Assembly (NCBI GenBank): GCA_022578965.1
Contig: MU400542.1
Location: 301,835 to 365,834, forward strand
Length of the DNA stretch: 64,000 nt
Source: Xylaria sp. FL1777
Lineage: Eukaryota; Ascomycota; Sordariomycetes; Xylariales; Xylariaceae
Direction of reading: 5' to 3'
Position numbers and translations under genes: made by a program. Under the pieces are notes generated by a model. That model was given only the letters and a program-made list of their open reading frames with translations, was not told where the DNA came from and did no database searches. Of this stretch, positions 10,493 through 21,966 are shown in pieces (positions within the stretch are counted from its first letter, which is position 1; each line of letters opens with the position of its first letter).

Positions 10493-11768
10493 TTATACTA
10501 CTTGCATATGGGGGAATCTGAGTTCCCTGTTTCGACGCCAGTGCCTTGTCTGCTTCTGTGGTGGCTTCTCCGCTTGCTTCCCTCCTTGCTTCTCTACTTG
10601 CTTCTCCTTTTGCTTCTCTAATTCTTGTACGTGCATTGCGGCAAGCTCCGCCTTCATCCTGCTCATTTCGGCCCGTTCAGCTGACATAGTGGCGTTCTCG
10701 TGTGCTTGCTGTAGTTGCAGGTGAGCGAGGTAGGTATCCTTTCGTTCCTCGTCACCATCATCGAGGATGCCCATGATCGGCTCTGGTGTCTGCAGGAAGC
10801 CCTTGGCGTCCGCCTCAATAATGGCTTCGAACAACTTGGTCCCCATCATCTCGTAACCGGCTGTGCCAGGGTGCATGCCATCCTCGGCAAGATTCTGGTC
10901 TTGCACACCGTCAGGACCCTGCAGCTCGGCGAGAACGACGGGTTTTCCTTCCTCCTGGTAAATCTTGGCGAGCAGCCGAATCTGCGCGTTGACACGCCAG
11001 ACATCTTCTCGACCGTTGAAGCGCTTGTCCCATGTAGGAAGGATAGTGGAAACGATGACTGTGGATCGTGGAGAGGCCGTTAGACAGTACTTGACCAGTG
11101 AATCATATCGCTTAAAGAAGTTGTCGATGTCGATGTGCTGGAAGCAGTCGTTAGAGCCGGCATTGATAAGGAACAGGTTTGGTTTTCTCGAAGGCACTGC
11201 CTTCTTAGCGTGGGTGAGAATTCTGGTAGTAGGCACGCCTGGGTATGCCTCAATATCGTTGTCGGTCATGTTACCGAGACGCTGGGTACCGACAAAGTTG
11301 ACAGGATTACCAATCTTTGTGAGCTTCTCTCGAAGTGGTCGACGGAAGCCGTTGTTGTCGATACCCTTCTCGGGGCTGTCACCGCGGGTCGTTGAAGCGC
11401 CCAGGGCCATAATGCGCAGCGGCATGCCGTCCGCTAAGGGCAGCTCATAGCCAGGGCGCTTGTACGGCTTGCTCTTCCAGAACTTGGTGGTGCCATGGCC
11501 GAGGGAGCTGTTACCCGATACGTACGTGACACCACCGCTGCTAAACTTGCCAGGAGGCTGTCCATCGCCTGTCACGTAGCTAACGCCGTTTTTGAATCCA
11601 GTACCTATTGATTGCGACCATTCAGTTTCGCTCACGGTACCAGTGAAGAGCAGCACTATCATGTGGAGTTAGCGACATGGCGGCTGGGGTGTTAAGAGTG
11701 GAAACAAAGGGCCTACCGATAAGTATTAGGGGCACAAATAGAAAACCGAGCAACCGTTTTCTTGCCAT
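10493..11768 (-). CDS. SGNH/GDSL-family hydrolase, secreted or membrane-anchored
   Basis: Two exons, 11768-11717 and 11655-10493, separated by a 61-bp intron (donor GTAGGC, branch GCTAAC, acceptor GATAG). The product is 404 aa. The joined N-terminus is MARKR followed by an uninterrupted hydrophobic stretch (about residues 6-24), a signal peptide or single-pass anchor that appears only after splicing. I chose this ATG over an in-frame one at 11852 because it puts the hydrophobic segment at the very N-terminus. SGNH blocks are visible: block I LGASTTRG with nucleophile Ser105, block III NAGSND with Asn186, block V DGMHPG with Asp276 and His279. The layout resembles the XynB-like esterase subgroup, so ester hydrolysis, perhaps of acetylated cell-wall glycans or lipids, is likely; the substrate is unknown. 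The C-terminal 100 residues are a charged Glu/Lys/Gln-rich, probably coiled-coil tail with EKQ repeats that is not part of the catalytic fold. Confidence 0.88.
11656..11716 (-). other. Intron of the SGNH hydrolase gene
   Basis: Sixty-one bases with GCTAAC branch site about 12 bases before the ATAG acceptor. Removal fuses the N-terminal MARKR exon to the catalytic exon in frame through a split Val codon and completes the hydrophobic signal segment. Confidence 0.8.
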
Positions 11769-11956
11769 CACTACAGATAGAATATTTGTAGTGGTGGCTT
11801 GCAAGTGCTTTGGAAAAGCAGGAAAGGCAGGAAAGGCTGGTAACTTGTCCATTGTGCGAGCGGTGCGATAGGAGGATAAATTAGTGGGAGGTTAAGGAGG
11901 TGGTGACGAATATGGGACAGGGGTTACGTATGTCCCTGACTGTACAACTATCTAGA

Positions 11957-11964
11957 TATAAAAG
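11957..11964 (+). promoter_or_regulatory. TATAAAAG box without an assigned gene
   Basis: A textbook TATAAAAG sequence on the plus strand. No convincing plus-strand gene follows within 1 kb, so it may be chance or belong to a noncoding or very small transcript. Confidence 0.2.
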
Positions 11965-12660
11965 AGCGACTGTAGGTGAATGGAGAAGAGAAAGCGAACA
12001 GCGTCTACCTGTCGCAAGGACACGGTGCAAAGGGGAATTAACGAACGACGACGGGTGAGGGATGATTAAGAAAAGAAGAATCTGGAGACGGAGACGACAG
12101 AAACTCCCCCTTTCGCTCCTGGTATCCTAGTGCATCCGGGCTGAAGCAGGCCGGGAGGAGCCAAGCATCGCCAAGACGACGAGGCGAATAGGTCGGCGGG
12201 TTCAATTGGAGGTTGTGGCCGTTCTGTGGGGTGGACGGTGGGCTTCCTTGAGGCGGATCGGCAGGCATGGTGCTGTCCACCACGACGCTCCTTGTCGACA
12301 GCTACCAACTGAAGAATCGATATGCTGGTGGGTATGCTGGTCGGTGGTGAGATAAGAGCAGGGGAGGCAACGGTATTGCTACCTGCCAGGGAGAGCGAGA
12401 ACCTTGAGGTTGTTCGTGCTCAAACAAAGGCGACTACCATACCTTGTAGGGGACGAGCGCGGCTTGGTGACACTGCGCTACGCCCACCCACACTTACACG
12501 CGTACCGTACGGACAGGTTGTATTTGGGTTGTACCGGCAATGCAAGCAGCGGCAAGATATGTAGACCGCGGTGATGGTGTGTTGAATACGGAGTACCTTA
12601 ATATTTATTATTCGAGGCCGTGCCGTCGAGAGGGCGAACGGAGCCCGGTTGACCAATTTC

Positions 12661-12697
12661 TTATATGTATGTATATATGTATATGTGTGTGTGTGTA
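12661..12697. repeat. TATG/TG microsatellite
   Basis: Short stretch of TATGTATG and ATATGTATATG passing into (TG)n on the plus strand. Simple-sequence DNA between genes. Confidence 0.85.
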
Positions 12698-13639
12698 GGC
12701 AAGAGGTTAGAGGTTGGGTAGACGAATAGTAGACAATGGCAGTAGGTGATACTACCCACCATCTACCGCTTCGGGTTCCACAGGCGGATCAGTGCAGGAG
12801 CACCTACTCAGTACAGTAGTATCCAATATAACCACACAACTAGTGAGGTAGTCTCGGCATCTTGCAGTACGTGAGTGCGTGCAGTGTAACGGCGTACGCA
12901 GGAGGCATTATCTAGTCTACCTAGCAGCAGACTAGAGGGTTCGCAGGCTACCTATACTATCTGAGTACTTACCTATCTACCTACTCACCTACTCAAGCAA
13001 CCAATCTCCATACACTACTGCGCACACTATATACATACCTACCCAGTGTAAGATAATAATAAAAAGTGTCGTGGGGTTTGCCAAGACCGTAGTACTCACC
13101 TGTGCTGCAGTGTGGTTCTTGGTATGCCTTCCCAACTGTGCCGAGTTCCGATTACAATAAACTTGCGCCCAAGCGTTGGTTCTATTTGATACCATCTACA
13201 TACATATATTCCTGTTGGGAGCGCAGATGAGGTGGCAGGTTGCGCAAACCCACCACCACGTCATGTCACGCCTTTTCCGTACATCAATCCCGGGGCGTCT
13301 GTCTCGGCTCCTACCAGTGTCTTGGTATTATGCACCCGGGACTGCTCCTTGTAGATACCTAAATAGTGTAGACCCCGCTGGTTGGAGGCAACGTACGCAG
13401 TATATACGATAGTCTAGCCCAAGTCTGCTCTTATTAATTTTGAATTGGCGCTAACAGTCGAGTAGTGTACTAGTATACCTCATTTTCATTTAAATATCCA
13501 TGGATGTCTTAAGTATATTTTAACTCCTTCGCAAGTGCATGTCGGGCCGAGGTCGGCCTCCTGTGCCGACAAGCCGTCGTAAAGCGAATTTTCAAAGTTA
13601 TCCTACACATACTGCATACTGTATGTATTCAATGTATCT

Positions 13640-13786
13640 TCACATCTTCGCATCTTTGCCGTCTTGGATGGTCCTGGTTAACTCCAACTCCTCCGCTGTA
13701 AACATGTCTCCTCCCCCCACCGTCTTATTTTGTTTCAGACCCGCGTCCGGCACCCTCGCCTCCTCCTTCGCTGAGAGGGCGATCAT
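13640..13786 (-). CDS. Possible small hypothetical protein (48 aa) or terminal exon
   Basis: A minus-strand frame from ATG at 13786 to TGA at 13640. Its codons are strikingly G/C-ending for an intergenic stretch, and its translation (start MIALSAKEEARVPDAG, end TRTIQDGKDAKM) has an amphipathic, soluble-protein composition. An alternative reading is the last exon of a larger gene, using an acceptor CTCTCAG at about 13772, but I found no convincing upstream exons in 13,800-14,300. The opposite-strand 87-codon frame at 13539-13802 is probably its shadow. No family recognised. Confidence 0.22.
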   Translation of the reverse strand: MIALSAKEEARVPDAGLKQNKTVGGGDMFTAEELELTRTIQDGKDAKM

Positions 13787-14899
13787 ACATCATGTATCCT
13801 AAAATAAATCACATCAGATCAAACAGCCGGCATATAAACAAGAACTAATGTGAGGCTCGTAGAAGCTAACGTATGTTCATTATCCTCGTCGTAAGAGCTC
13901 CCCTGGAGTTTTACGTCCTAAAACGAATATGACGGTCGGCTTTCTGGCAACCTGAAGCCTCAGTTAGAAGTTTATGGAATGAGTCGATGTCAGGGACCCA
14001 GTAAGGAAGAATTTATCATCGATTGAGAAACACAAAAGTGCTAGGTACCCATCCTACAATTAAGATCAAACGCAATAAGACCACACAAGGCTATATTCAC
14101 AGCTTACCCAAGGCAGGCTTCCATGAGTATCACGAAATATGCATTTTTTTTTTTTCATACAGTAATTCAAATCTTAGTAATATCATCGAGATCGTATCAA
14201 GGACCTTCTATGATAAGTTAAGATGTCGAGGATCCCATTTAAGAGATGTCATAGGCAACCCACACCCATTATCATTCATGTTTTGATCGCTCACCTCCAC
14301 ATTTTATCTTGATTGGCTATCAGATCAATGATCAGACAATCCATTCAGAACTGCCGCGACGCTTGTGGATCTGACAGATACGAGAATATACCACACATAC
14401 GCAGTAACTACGCTGTAGAACATAAATCCCTGCCATTAGAGGTTCTCCTTCTCGAGTGAGAACTAGTCCAGTCTCTTGATCCTCATGGCCAAAACGGCGG
14501 ACGAATAACATGCATATACATCCCTACCTTGAGGCCATCTGTACACGTGAGCTAAGAAAGGGCGGTCGGTCACTTGTTTTAACTCTTACCAACGAGGCAA
14601 TAGCAGTATCCTACTTTAGCTGCAATTATTGGGTTGGAGGTAGATCACTACTGAAGTAGGTATATGCCCACATAATAAGCCTTCTATGCCCTTTACTTTT
14701 ACACCACTCACTCAAGAACGAGCAGCAAGCCCCTGCCGTATTGGAGTGGCTTCTTTATATTTCATCCTCATACCGTATATAAAACAAAGGATGAACAAAA
14801 ATAAAGGGCTAAAGTAAATATCCTCAGCGGTACTGTACCAACCATTGCTTAAGGAATTACTCTTTCCTAATGTTAAACCGCCTTAAACATAAAAATAAC

Positions 14900-14933
14900 G
14901 GTTAATTAATTATTACTTAATTAATAATCAACC
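14900..14933. repeat. Imperfect AT-rich inverted repeat
   Basis: GGTTAATTAATTA and AATTAATAATCAACC are near-complementary arms around a short centre. A second smaller palindrome with AACGTT arms lies at about 14,954-14,982. They could be remains of a small inverted-repeat element or simple chance in AT-rich DNA. Confidence 0.5.
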
Positions 14934-15488
14934 AATGGCTTTTCAGTATCTAAACGTTAATGAAATGTTTAATTCAACGTTGAAAGGGATTTAAAAGTTG
15001 AAAATGTAGCCAATTAATTATTGCTCAACAATTCATTAAATGCAGCAAGATTTAGTACAGTACTTCAACATAATTACAACATGTAGCAATAGTGGCATCT
15101 AGTTTACAACATACTCACATATCAGAACACGAGGTTAAGCTGAGCAATGGGCATAAGTAAATATTTATAGAAGGGTACGCGGAGATAGAGCACTTGCACA
15201 AAGGAATATAAAGCTACAACCAACTAACATCTCATGTATTGACATATTAATGAATGAGTCTTGTCTAGAGGACAGAAAGCCGAGTTGTCTGTTGTCTTTG
15301 TCTTCACCACAAGCAACTCTGGCCGCCTCTTATGGCCACCGGCTGAACACCCCATGACTAGGAGCAATGAGAGTTCGCAGGAGTATTTGACAAGAGAAAG
15401 TCGTAATTATGCGTTCCTCCAAGAATGAACTTCTCAATGGGGAGTACTATTTCGACTCCTTGAACACTCTATAAATATAATGTATAAT

Positions 15489-15506
15489 TGTGTGTGTGTG
15501 TGTGTG
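15489..15506. repeat. (TG)9 microsatellite
   Basis: Nine TG units on the plus strand in noncoding sequence. Confidence 0.9.
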
Positions 15507-15850
15507 CGTTTCACTCTGCCTCTGAGAATATTCTTGAAAGTAGATTAAAGAATTGCAGGTTGGCACTTCACGGGCCAGGATAGTTGGATATTGCTATCGG
15601 TTGACCCTTCCTGCTGGGGTTTTGATTTGCTATTTTGGGGTATAGTTTTAGCTCTTTAAGACATGTTTCGGGAGTTGTTTTAGGAGTACATGTACCTACA
15701 TTTGCTTACTTCTGCATATGCATTTGCATATACCTCTACATTGTAGTACTTTTATGTTTACCTAGGTACATTGCCTTGCACCTGCCTGCAGTGTGTTATG
15801 TATAGATTATTGAGGCTGCTATTATTAGCCAAGGAAACAATTACTAGATT

Positions 15851-15999
15851 ACTTACTTTACTTATTTTAATCCACTTATTTTAATTTATTTACTTTAATT
15901 TACTTATTTTAATTTATTTATTTATAGCAGCTTAATTTATTTATAATAGCTTAATTTATTTATAGCAGTTTAATTTATTTATAATAGTTTAATTTATAG
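15851..15999. repeat. AT-rich minisatellite at the left edge of the AT block
   Basis: Repeated TTTAATTTATTTATAATAGC-like units of about 17-21 bp, starting with ACTTATTTTAAT forms and ending with GCAGTTTAATTT forms. A shorter, similar array in the same orientation occurs at 62,043-62,100. Confidence 0.75.
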
Positions 16000-16320
16000 C
16001 CAAAAGTTTTCTGTATTACGAAGTAATAAAAAAGAAAACCTTATGTTAACGTTATAATAAGTAAAACAAAATAAAACAATAAAATAAAAAATTAAGGATA
16101 AAAAAAGAAAAAAAACGTAGTAGCTTAATATAATTAGTTTTTTTAAAAAAGGTTAATTATGTATTTTATAATTTTAAGCGTTTTAATTAGCTATAAATAA
16201 GCGTATAAAATTAAATTTCTAAAACAATTCAAAAAATTAAATTTTTAAAACAATTTAAAACACAAAAAAAACACATAAACAATTTAGAGGTTTAAAAAGT
16301 AAAAATATAACGCGTAATAG

Positions 16321-16395
16321 AAAAAAGCAGCATTAGTTTTAAATAAAGCGCAGGTTTTAAAAACTAGCATAATTAAGATTTTTAATGTAGCTTTT
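16321..16395 (+). repeat. Direct repeat, copy 1 (about 75 bp)
   Basis: Begins AAAAAAGCAGCATTAG and ends in TGTAGCTTTT. It matches 16,493-16,570 with mostly C/T and G/A differences, for example GCGCAGG against GCGTAAG, as expected for RIP after duplication. Confidence 0.7.
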
Positions 16396-16481
16396 ATTTA
16401 CTGCAGCTTTTATTTATTTATTGCAGCTTTTATTTATTGCAGTTTTTATTTACTATAGCTTTTATTTATTGCAGCTTTTAT
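16388..16481. repeat. Minisatellite, GCAGCTTTTATTTATT units
   Basis: About five units of 16-23 bp built on TGCAGCTTTTATTTATT, lying between the two copies of the 75-bp direct repeat. Confidence 0.75.
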
Positions 16482-16492
16482 ATTTTTAAAGC

Positions 16493-16570
16493 AAAAAAAG
16501 CAGCGTTAGTTTTAAATAAAGCGTAAGTTTTAATAACTAATATAACTAAAATTTTTATTGCAGCTTTTAA
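16493..16570 (+). repeat. Direct repeat, copy 2 (about 75 bp)
   Basis: Second copy of the sequence at 16,321-16,395, beginning AAAAAAAGCAGCGTTAG. Confidence 0.7.
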
Positions 16571-17414
16571 CTTTTTTTTATATAAATAAAACTTTGCTTT
16601 AATAACTACTAAAAATTATATTATTTTTTAGCTGCACTAAGATTTTTTAGCTATTTTAAACTTTTAAACAATAAATAATATTTTTATTTTAACTTATAAA
16701 AATAAATCTTATTTTTAAACAAGTTATTTTAGTTAAGCTATAATACTTTATAATAAAACTTTGCTTAAATTTTATTTATTTTTTAATATTAAGCAAGTTT
16801 ATATTTTTTACTTAAGAGGTATTTTTTTTAATAATAGTTTTTAATAAAGTTAATTTTTAGATTTAAGTTGCATTAAAAGCAAAAAAAAATAACTTATTTA
16901 AACAAAGCAATATAGTTGTTATATTGCTGTTTTTAATTTTAACTTAACTTGCTTTTTATTATAAAGAATTTATTTTTTTAGCTTTAAAAAAAAGTAAAAA
17001 GTATGTTATTACTACTTTTTTTAATTTATTAAAAGCTTAAAAAAAAAATAAAAACTATATTAAGTTTAATTTAAACTATTTTTTAATATATTTTAATATA
17101 TATTAATAATAGTAATTTTTTTAATAAGCTTTAACTTTTTTAATATTTTTTATTTAAAACTATTAAATGTATATATTTTAATAGCGTTTTTTAATATAAA
17201 AATAAAAAGTTTTATTTCTGCAAAATCTTATTTTTTAAATTACTAGTAAGTAATTATAATAAATTTAACAATTTTATAAATAATTAGATTTAAATTATGT
17301 TTAAGCTTAACGCAAATATTAACAAAAAAGTTTATTATTAATTAAAGTTATTTATGCTTAAATATTAAAAATTTTATTAATTATTTTTATAGGTTATAAA
17401 TTTTATTAAACATA

Positions 17415-17534
17415 TTATTAATTATTTTTTTTATTGATTATTTTATTAATTATTTTATTGATTATTTTATTAATTATTTTATTTTATTAATTATTTTATT
17501 ATTAATTATTTTATTGATTATTTTATTAATTATT
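17415..17534. repeat. ATTATTTTATTRATT tandem array
   Basis: Alternating TTAATTATTTTATTGATT-type units. The few TGA triplets in this part of the AT block lie here (TTGATT), where the repeat may have expanded after mutation. Confidence 0.8.
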
Positions 17535-19350
17535 GTAAGTATTGCTGCAATTATAGCTAATATGCTATTTTTAACAATTTTAAATCTTAATTTAGCATAT
17601 AAATAATGTTTACGCATTAATTTTTAACAGCGTTTATAAAGTAATACTTTGCTAATTATACTATAAACTTTCGAAAAGCTTTTATTATAAATATTAATTA
17701 TATTTTTAAATAAGCAAATAGCTTTAATTAAAAAATTTTATTTTAATATTATATTTAGCAAAAAATAAAAACTTTTAATTATTACTAATAAAACTTAGCT
17801 TTAAACATTTTTTTAGCTTTTAAAAAAAGCATTATATTAAAAACTGTTGTTATATTTTACGTTTATAAATTATTTTTTTTTATATAGCTTTTAAAAAGCT
17901 TTTAAAGCTAGCTTTAAAAATAGTGCTACTGCAAAAAAGCATTTAAAGCTATTTTTTTGCTTATAAGCTTACAAAAAAAATAAAAACAATGTTTTTATTT
18001 TTTTTATATTTTTTAGCTTTTTTATAATTGCTTTTATTTATTACTACTATAATAACTTAAAAAATAAAAAAATTTAAACGGTTGCTTTAATAAAACGCTA
18101 TAAAATTATTAATATGTTTTTGCTTAGTAGCTATTTTAAAAACTTATTATATTGGTTTTTTATAGTTTATTTTTATATTAAGCTAAAGTAAAACATATAG
18201 CTAATAATACTTTTTGCTTATAATTCTTTTAACGTTATTTTTAAGGTTTTTTTGTAGTTTGTTTATATATATATTTTTATGCTGTTTTTTTGTTATTACT
18301 GCTATAATTTTTTCTATATGCTATTTTTTAGCTTTTAATTCTTTGTTTTTTTTTGTTTTTGCTTTTTTTGCTTGTATTTATAAGCTTTGTTTTATAGCAT
18401 TTAATTACTTTTTGTTTTTTTTTTTTTGTGTTTTTAGTTTTTAGTGTTTTTATAATGCTTGCACTAATAAAAAAAAGAAAAAACAAACTATTTAAAGCTT
18501 TTGTTGCTTTATTAAGCTTATGTTTAGCTTAATATATTAAATATATTATTATTAAGTTATTGCTTTTTTTTTATAACATAAATAAGCTTTAAAACTATAT
18601 TATAAAGCTAATAATAGCTATAAATTTTAAGTGCTTTATTTACTAAAGAAAAGAATATATAGCGTTAATAATTAAGTAAAAAATAATAAATAATATAAAT
18701 AAGCTTATAATTAAGCTTATAGCTTGCTTAGTAAAAATTTTCTTTAAAAATAGCGCTATAACGTAAAGCTATATTAATACTTAATAATATTTTTACTAAG
18801 CATACTAATGATTTATTTTGCACTAAACTTTTATATTTTTTTTTGTTTTTTTTATTATAATTATTATGTTTAATACTGCTTTATTTACTGCTTATATTTT
18901 TATAGTTATTACTTTTTTTTTGCTTTTAATTAAAATAAAATTAAATTATATTTATTACTACAATAAAAAGAATAATAACGCTTATTTTTAAGTAAAATGC
19001 TTATATTAGCTAAAAAGCTAGCTATAATAACAATAACTTTAGTAGATATTTTTTTAGCTATAGCTACTTTTTTTTTTTAAATAATGCTTGTTTTTTGCTA
19101 TTTATTTATTTTAGGAGCACTTATTTTAAAAAAGGCTAAATTTAGTGCTAATATGTTTTTTTCTTAAACAATAAAATGCTATAACGCAAAGTAAAGCTAA
19201 TTAAAGGAACTAAATCTTGGCTTTTTTTATATTTGCTTATATTAAAAATATTAGTAAAAACTTCTTTAGTACTAATTTATGTATTTTTTTATTTATTTTT
19301 TTTTTATATATATTTTTTATATATATTTTTATATATAAATATGCATTTTT

Positions 19351-19374
19351 ATATATATATATATATATATAAAG

Positions 19375-19424
<50 letters not shown>
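19351..19424. repeat. (AT)n microsatellite
   Basis: Nearly continuous AT dinucleotides interrupted by AAAG and one AC. It accounts for the Ile/Tyr-rich open frames on both strands here, which are not genes. Confidence 0.95.
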
Positions 19425-19427
<3 letters not shown>

Positions 19428-21842
19428 AATATTTATTTATTTAATAAGGTTTTATTTTTTTGCTTTATTTACTTTTTTTTACTAGATTTTGTACTATATT
19501 ATTTATTATGTACTATTTAATACTATATTTTCTGATTTTTTGCAATAATGTTTTAGTAATATTTATTGCTTTTATTTAACTATTTTTTTTAATATTTTTG
19601 CTGTTTTTTTATTTATTAGTGCAGTAAAATATGCAGCTGTAAAATAAGCTAAATAAGTATGTAACCTTAGTGTACTTTTTTGCTGCTGATTTTGTATTGC
19701 AAAACTATTTTTTTTTTTTAAGTAGGTATGCTATACTTTAGATTTTTTTTTTTTTATTAAACTAGTTTTTTTTGCTAAGTATTTTGTTTTATTGCACTAA
19801 AACACTTACTTTGTGCTAATTAAACTTATTAGCAAATATTAAAACAAAAATATATTGTTATATAATTTTAGTTGCTTTTATAGCTTTATTGCTAGTTCTG
19901 CTTTTTTTTTTACTTACGTATATTTATATTTTTATATTTATGCACTTAGGCATTAAGTCTTTTTTTTTTTTTTTTTTTTACTTAAGTACGTATTTATATA
20001 TTTTTTTTTTTTTAAGTACTTTTTAATATTATACTTTGCTGCTTATATGTTTTTTTAAACAATTTTTTTGTATTATGCAACTTATAAAAATAGCATTTTT
20101 TAACTTTTGCTAGAAAGTATTACTAGCGTTTATATGTAATAAATGCTTTTAAGCTTATATATTTAAAGCAGAAGTACTTTTGTTTATTAATAATTAAAAC
20201 AGTAATTATGTTTAAAAAGCTATAATGCTTATAGTATGCTAATAAAGCTAATTAAGCTAAAAGTAAAAATATAAGCTTACGTTTTTAATATACTTAAGTA
20301 TTAAAAACTAGCTGCTGTTTTTTGTAGCTTTAAGATTTAAGCAAGCTTTTTTAGTTTAGCTTTTATATTTTAAAAGTATAACTTTTTTACTAGCTGCATT
20401 TTATAATGTAATACTAATAGTACATTTAATACAGCTTATATATGCAAAGCTACTTAAATTGTTATGCGTTGCTTAGCTTTTAAGGTTTAATAGCGTAGTA
20501 TTAATATTTTATGATTTTTTGCCAAATTTTTTATAGCTTATATAAACTAAAAACAAAAACTAAAGCTAATTTTTATAAAAAGCGCGCTTTATGCTTGCTT
20601 TAGCTTTGCTTAGTTTACTGTTAACTAATATTTTTAAAACTTTATAGCTTAAATAAATAAAAACTTTAGTAATGCATTACTAGTAATGCTTTTTTGTATA
20701 GTTATTACTTTTTTTGTTTGCTATATTAATAATTTATTGCTTTTTTTGAATATTTGCTAGCTAAGCTATTTTAAATCTATTAGTATTTAATTTTTTATAT
20801 GTTATAATTTTTAAAACATTATTATATATTTTAATTAAGCAACTTAAATGCTTTACTATTTGCTTAGTAAGCTTATTTTGCTTTATAATTGCTACTTAGT
20901 TGTTTTTTAATATTTAGCTACTGCTATATATTTAGCTACTGCTATATTTTTAGCTAGCTAAATTTGTTTTACTTTTTATAATTAATAGCTAAACAAAGTA
21001 ATTTTTTTTTATATATTATATGCTATTAAAAAATATAGCTAACTAGGCTTTTTTTGTTAAGCTAAAGTAACTAAAGCTATTAATTATGTTTTGTTTTGTT
21101 AGTTTAGTTTATTATTTGCTTTAGTTCTTACGTAAAAAAATGCATAAAAAAAATAAAAAAAAGTAACAAGGTTAAGTAAACTTTTAAACTATGTTTGTTT
21201 TTATTTATAAGTTTATAAAACTTAAAGGTTTTTAAAGCATATATACTAGTAATACTAAGCAGCAAAAAAAATAAGCTAATTTTTTATACTGCGTTATGTT
21301 TATTTTGTTTTTTATTAAAGCAAAAAACTATAAGGTTAGCTTTTTTTATAATATAATGCTTACTTTTATTATTTACTTTTACTAAAAACTTATATATGCT
21401 AAAGTGTTATGCAACTAAAAAATTAATCTAGCGTTTTAAGTTTTATAAAGAACTATATTAGCTATTATATATTATAACTATTTATTAAAGCAAATATATA
21501 ACTATAAAGCTTTATTGCTAAATAGCTTTTTTTATACTATTTTATAGTTAATAGTGCTATATATTTGTTTTATTATTACTTTATATTTTGTTTTTTTTTT
21601 AATAGCTTTAAATTAAAACTTTTATAACTATAGCTTTTTTAAAACTTAAGATAATTTTTATATTGCTAAGGTTAAAACTGCAGCGTTATGCTTACAATTT
21701 ATTATTTATTTTTTTTAATAATAATTATATTTTTTATAAAAGCTTACTATATACTTAAAAACTTATAAAGTTTTTTTTTTTTAATAAACTATGTACCTTT
21801 AAATGCTTATGCCTTTTTATTTGTTTTTATTTTTTTTTTAAA

Positions 21843-21966
21843 GCTTTATATATTTTATTAGTTTTTGCTTTATTTTAAAACGCTTTATATACTTTATTAG
21901 TTTTTGTTCTTTTTTTAAAAGCTCTATATACTTTATTTATATTTTTGTTCTTTTTGTAAAGCTTTT
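21843..21966. repeat. 39-40-bp tandem repeat, three copies
   Basis: Units begin at 21843, 21882 and 21921 with GCTTTATATA (third GCTCTATATA), each followed by CTTTATTAGTTTTTGTTCT-like sequence; a truncated fourth starts at 21961. Confidence 0.8.

Larger units (their letters stand above)
11769..13639. other. Intergenic region upstream of the SGNH hydrolase
   Basis: The part next to 11768 is the hydrolase promoter and leader. It includes AGGAAAGGC-type short repeats at 11818-11838. The rest holds several open frames of 70-81 codons on both strands, of which the minus-strand one at 12283-12038 (Pro/Ser-rich) is the most protein-like but has no recognised family. Also present are a TG/TATG microsatellite and many TAGGTA/TACCTA motifs. 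Confidence 0.45.
13787..15840. other. Gene-poor transition zone
   Basis: No credible gene on either strand. GC falls gradually towards the right, with short AT-rich patches from about 14,860 to 15,070 that include an inverted repeat, then a (TG)n tract and TACCTA/TGCATATGCA motifs up to 15,790. The extreme AT block starts directly after it. Confidence 0.5.

Noticed and set aside
12038..12308. Two overlapping minus-strand frames of 80-81 codons upstream of the SGNH hydrolase
   Set aside because: The Pro/Ser-rich one looks somewhat protein-like, but there is no family match by eye, no splice partner, and it lies in likely promoter DNA.
19233..19520. Tyr/Ile repeat frames on both strands
   Set aside because: They are translations of the (AT)n microsatellite.
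21843..21966. CRISPR-like spaced repeats
   Set aside because: Units abut without unique spacers and the organism is a eukaryote; this is an ordinary tandem repeat.
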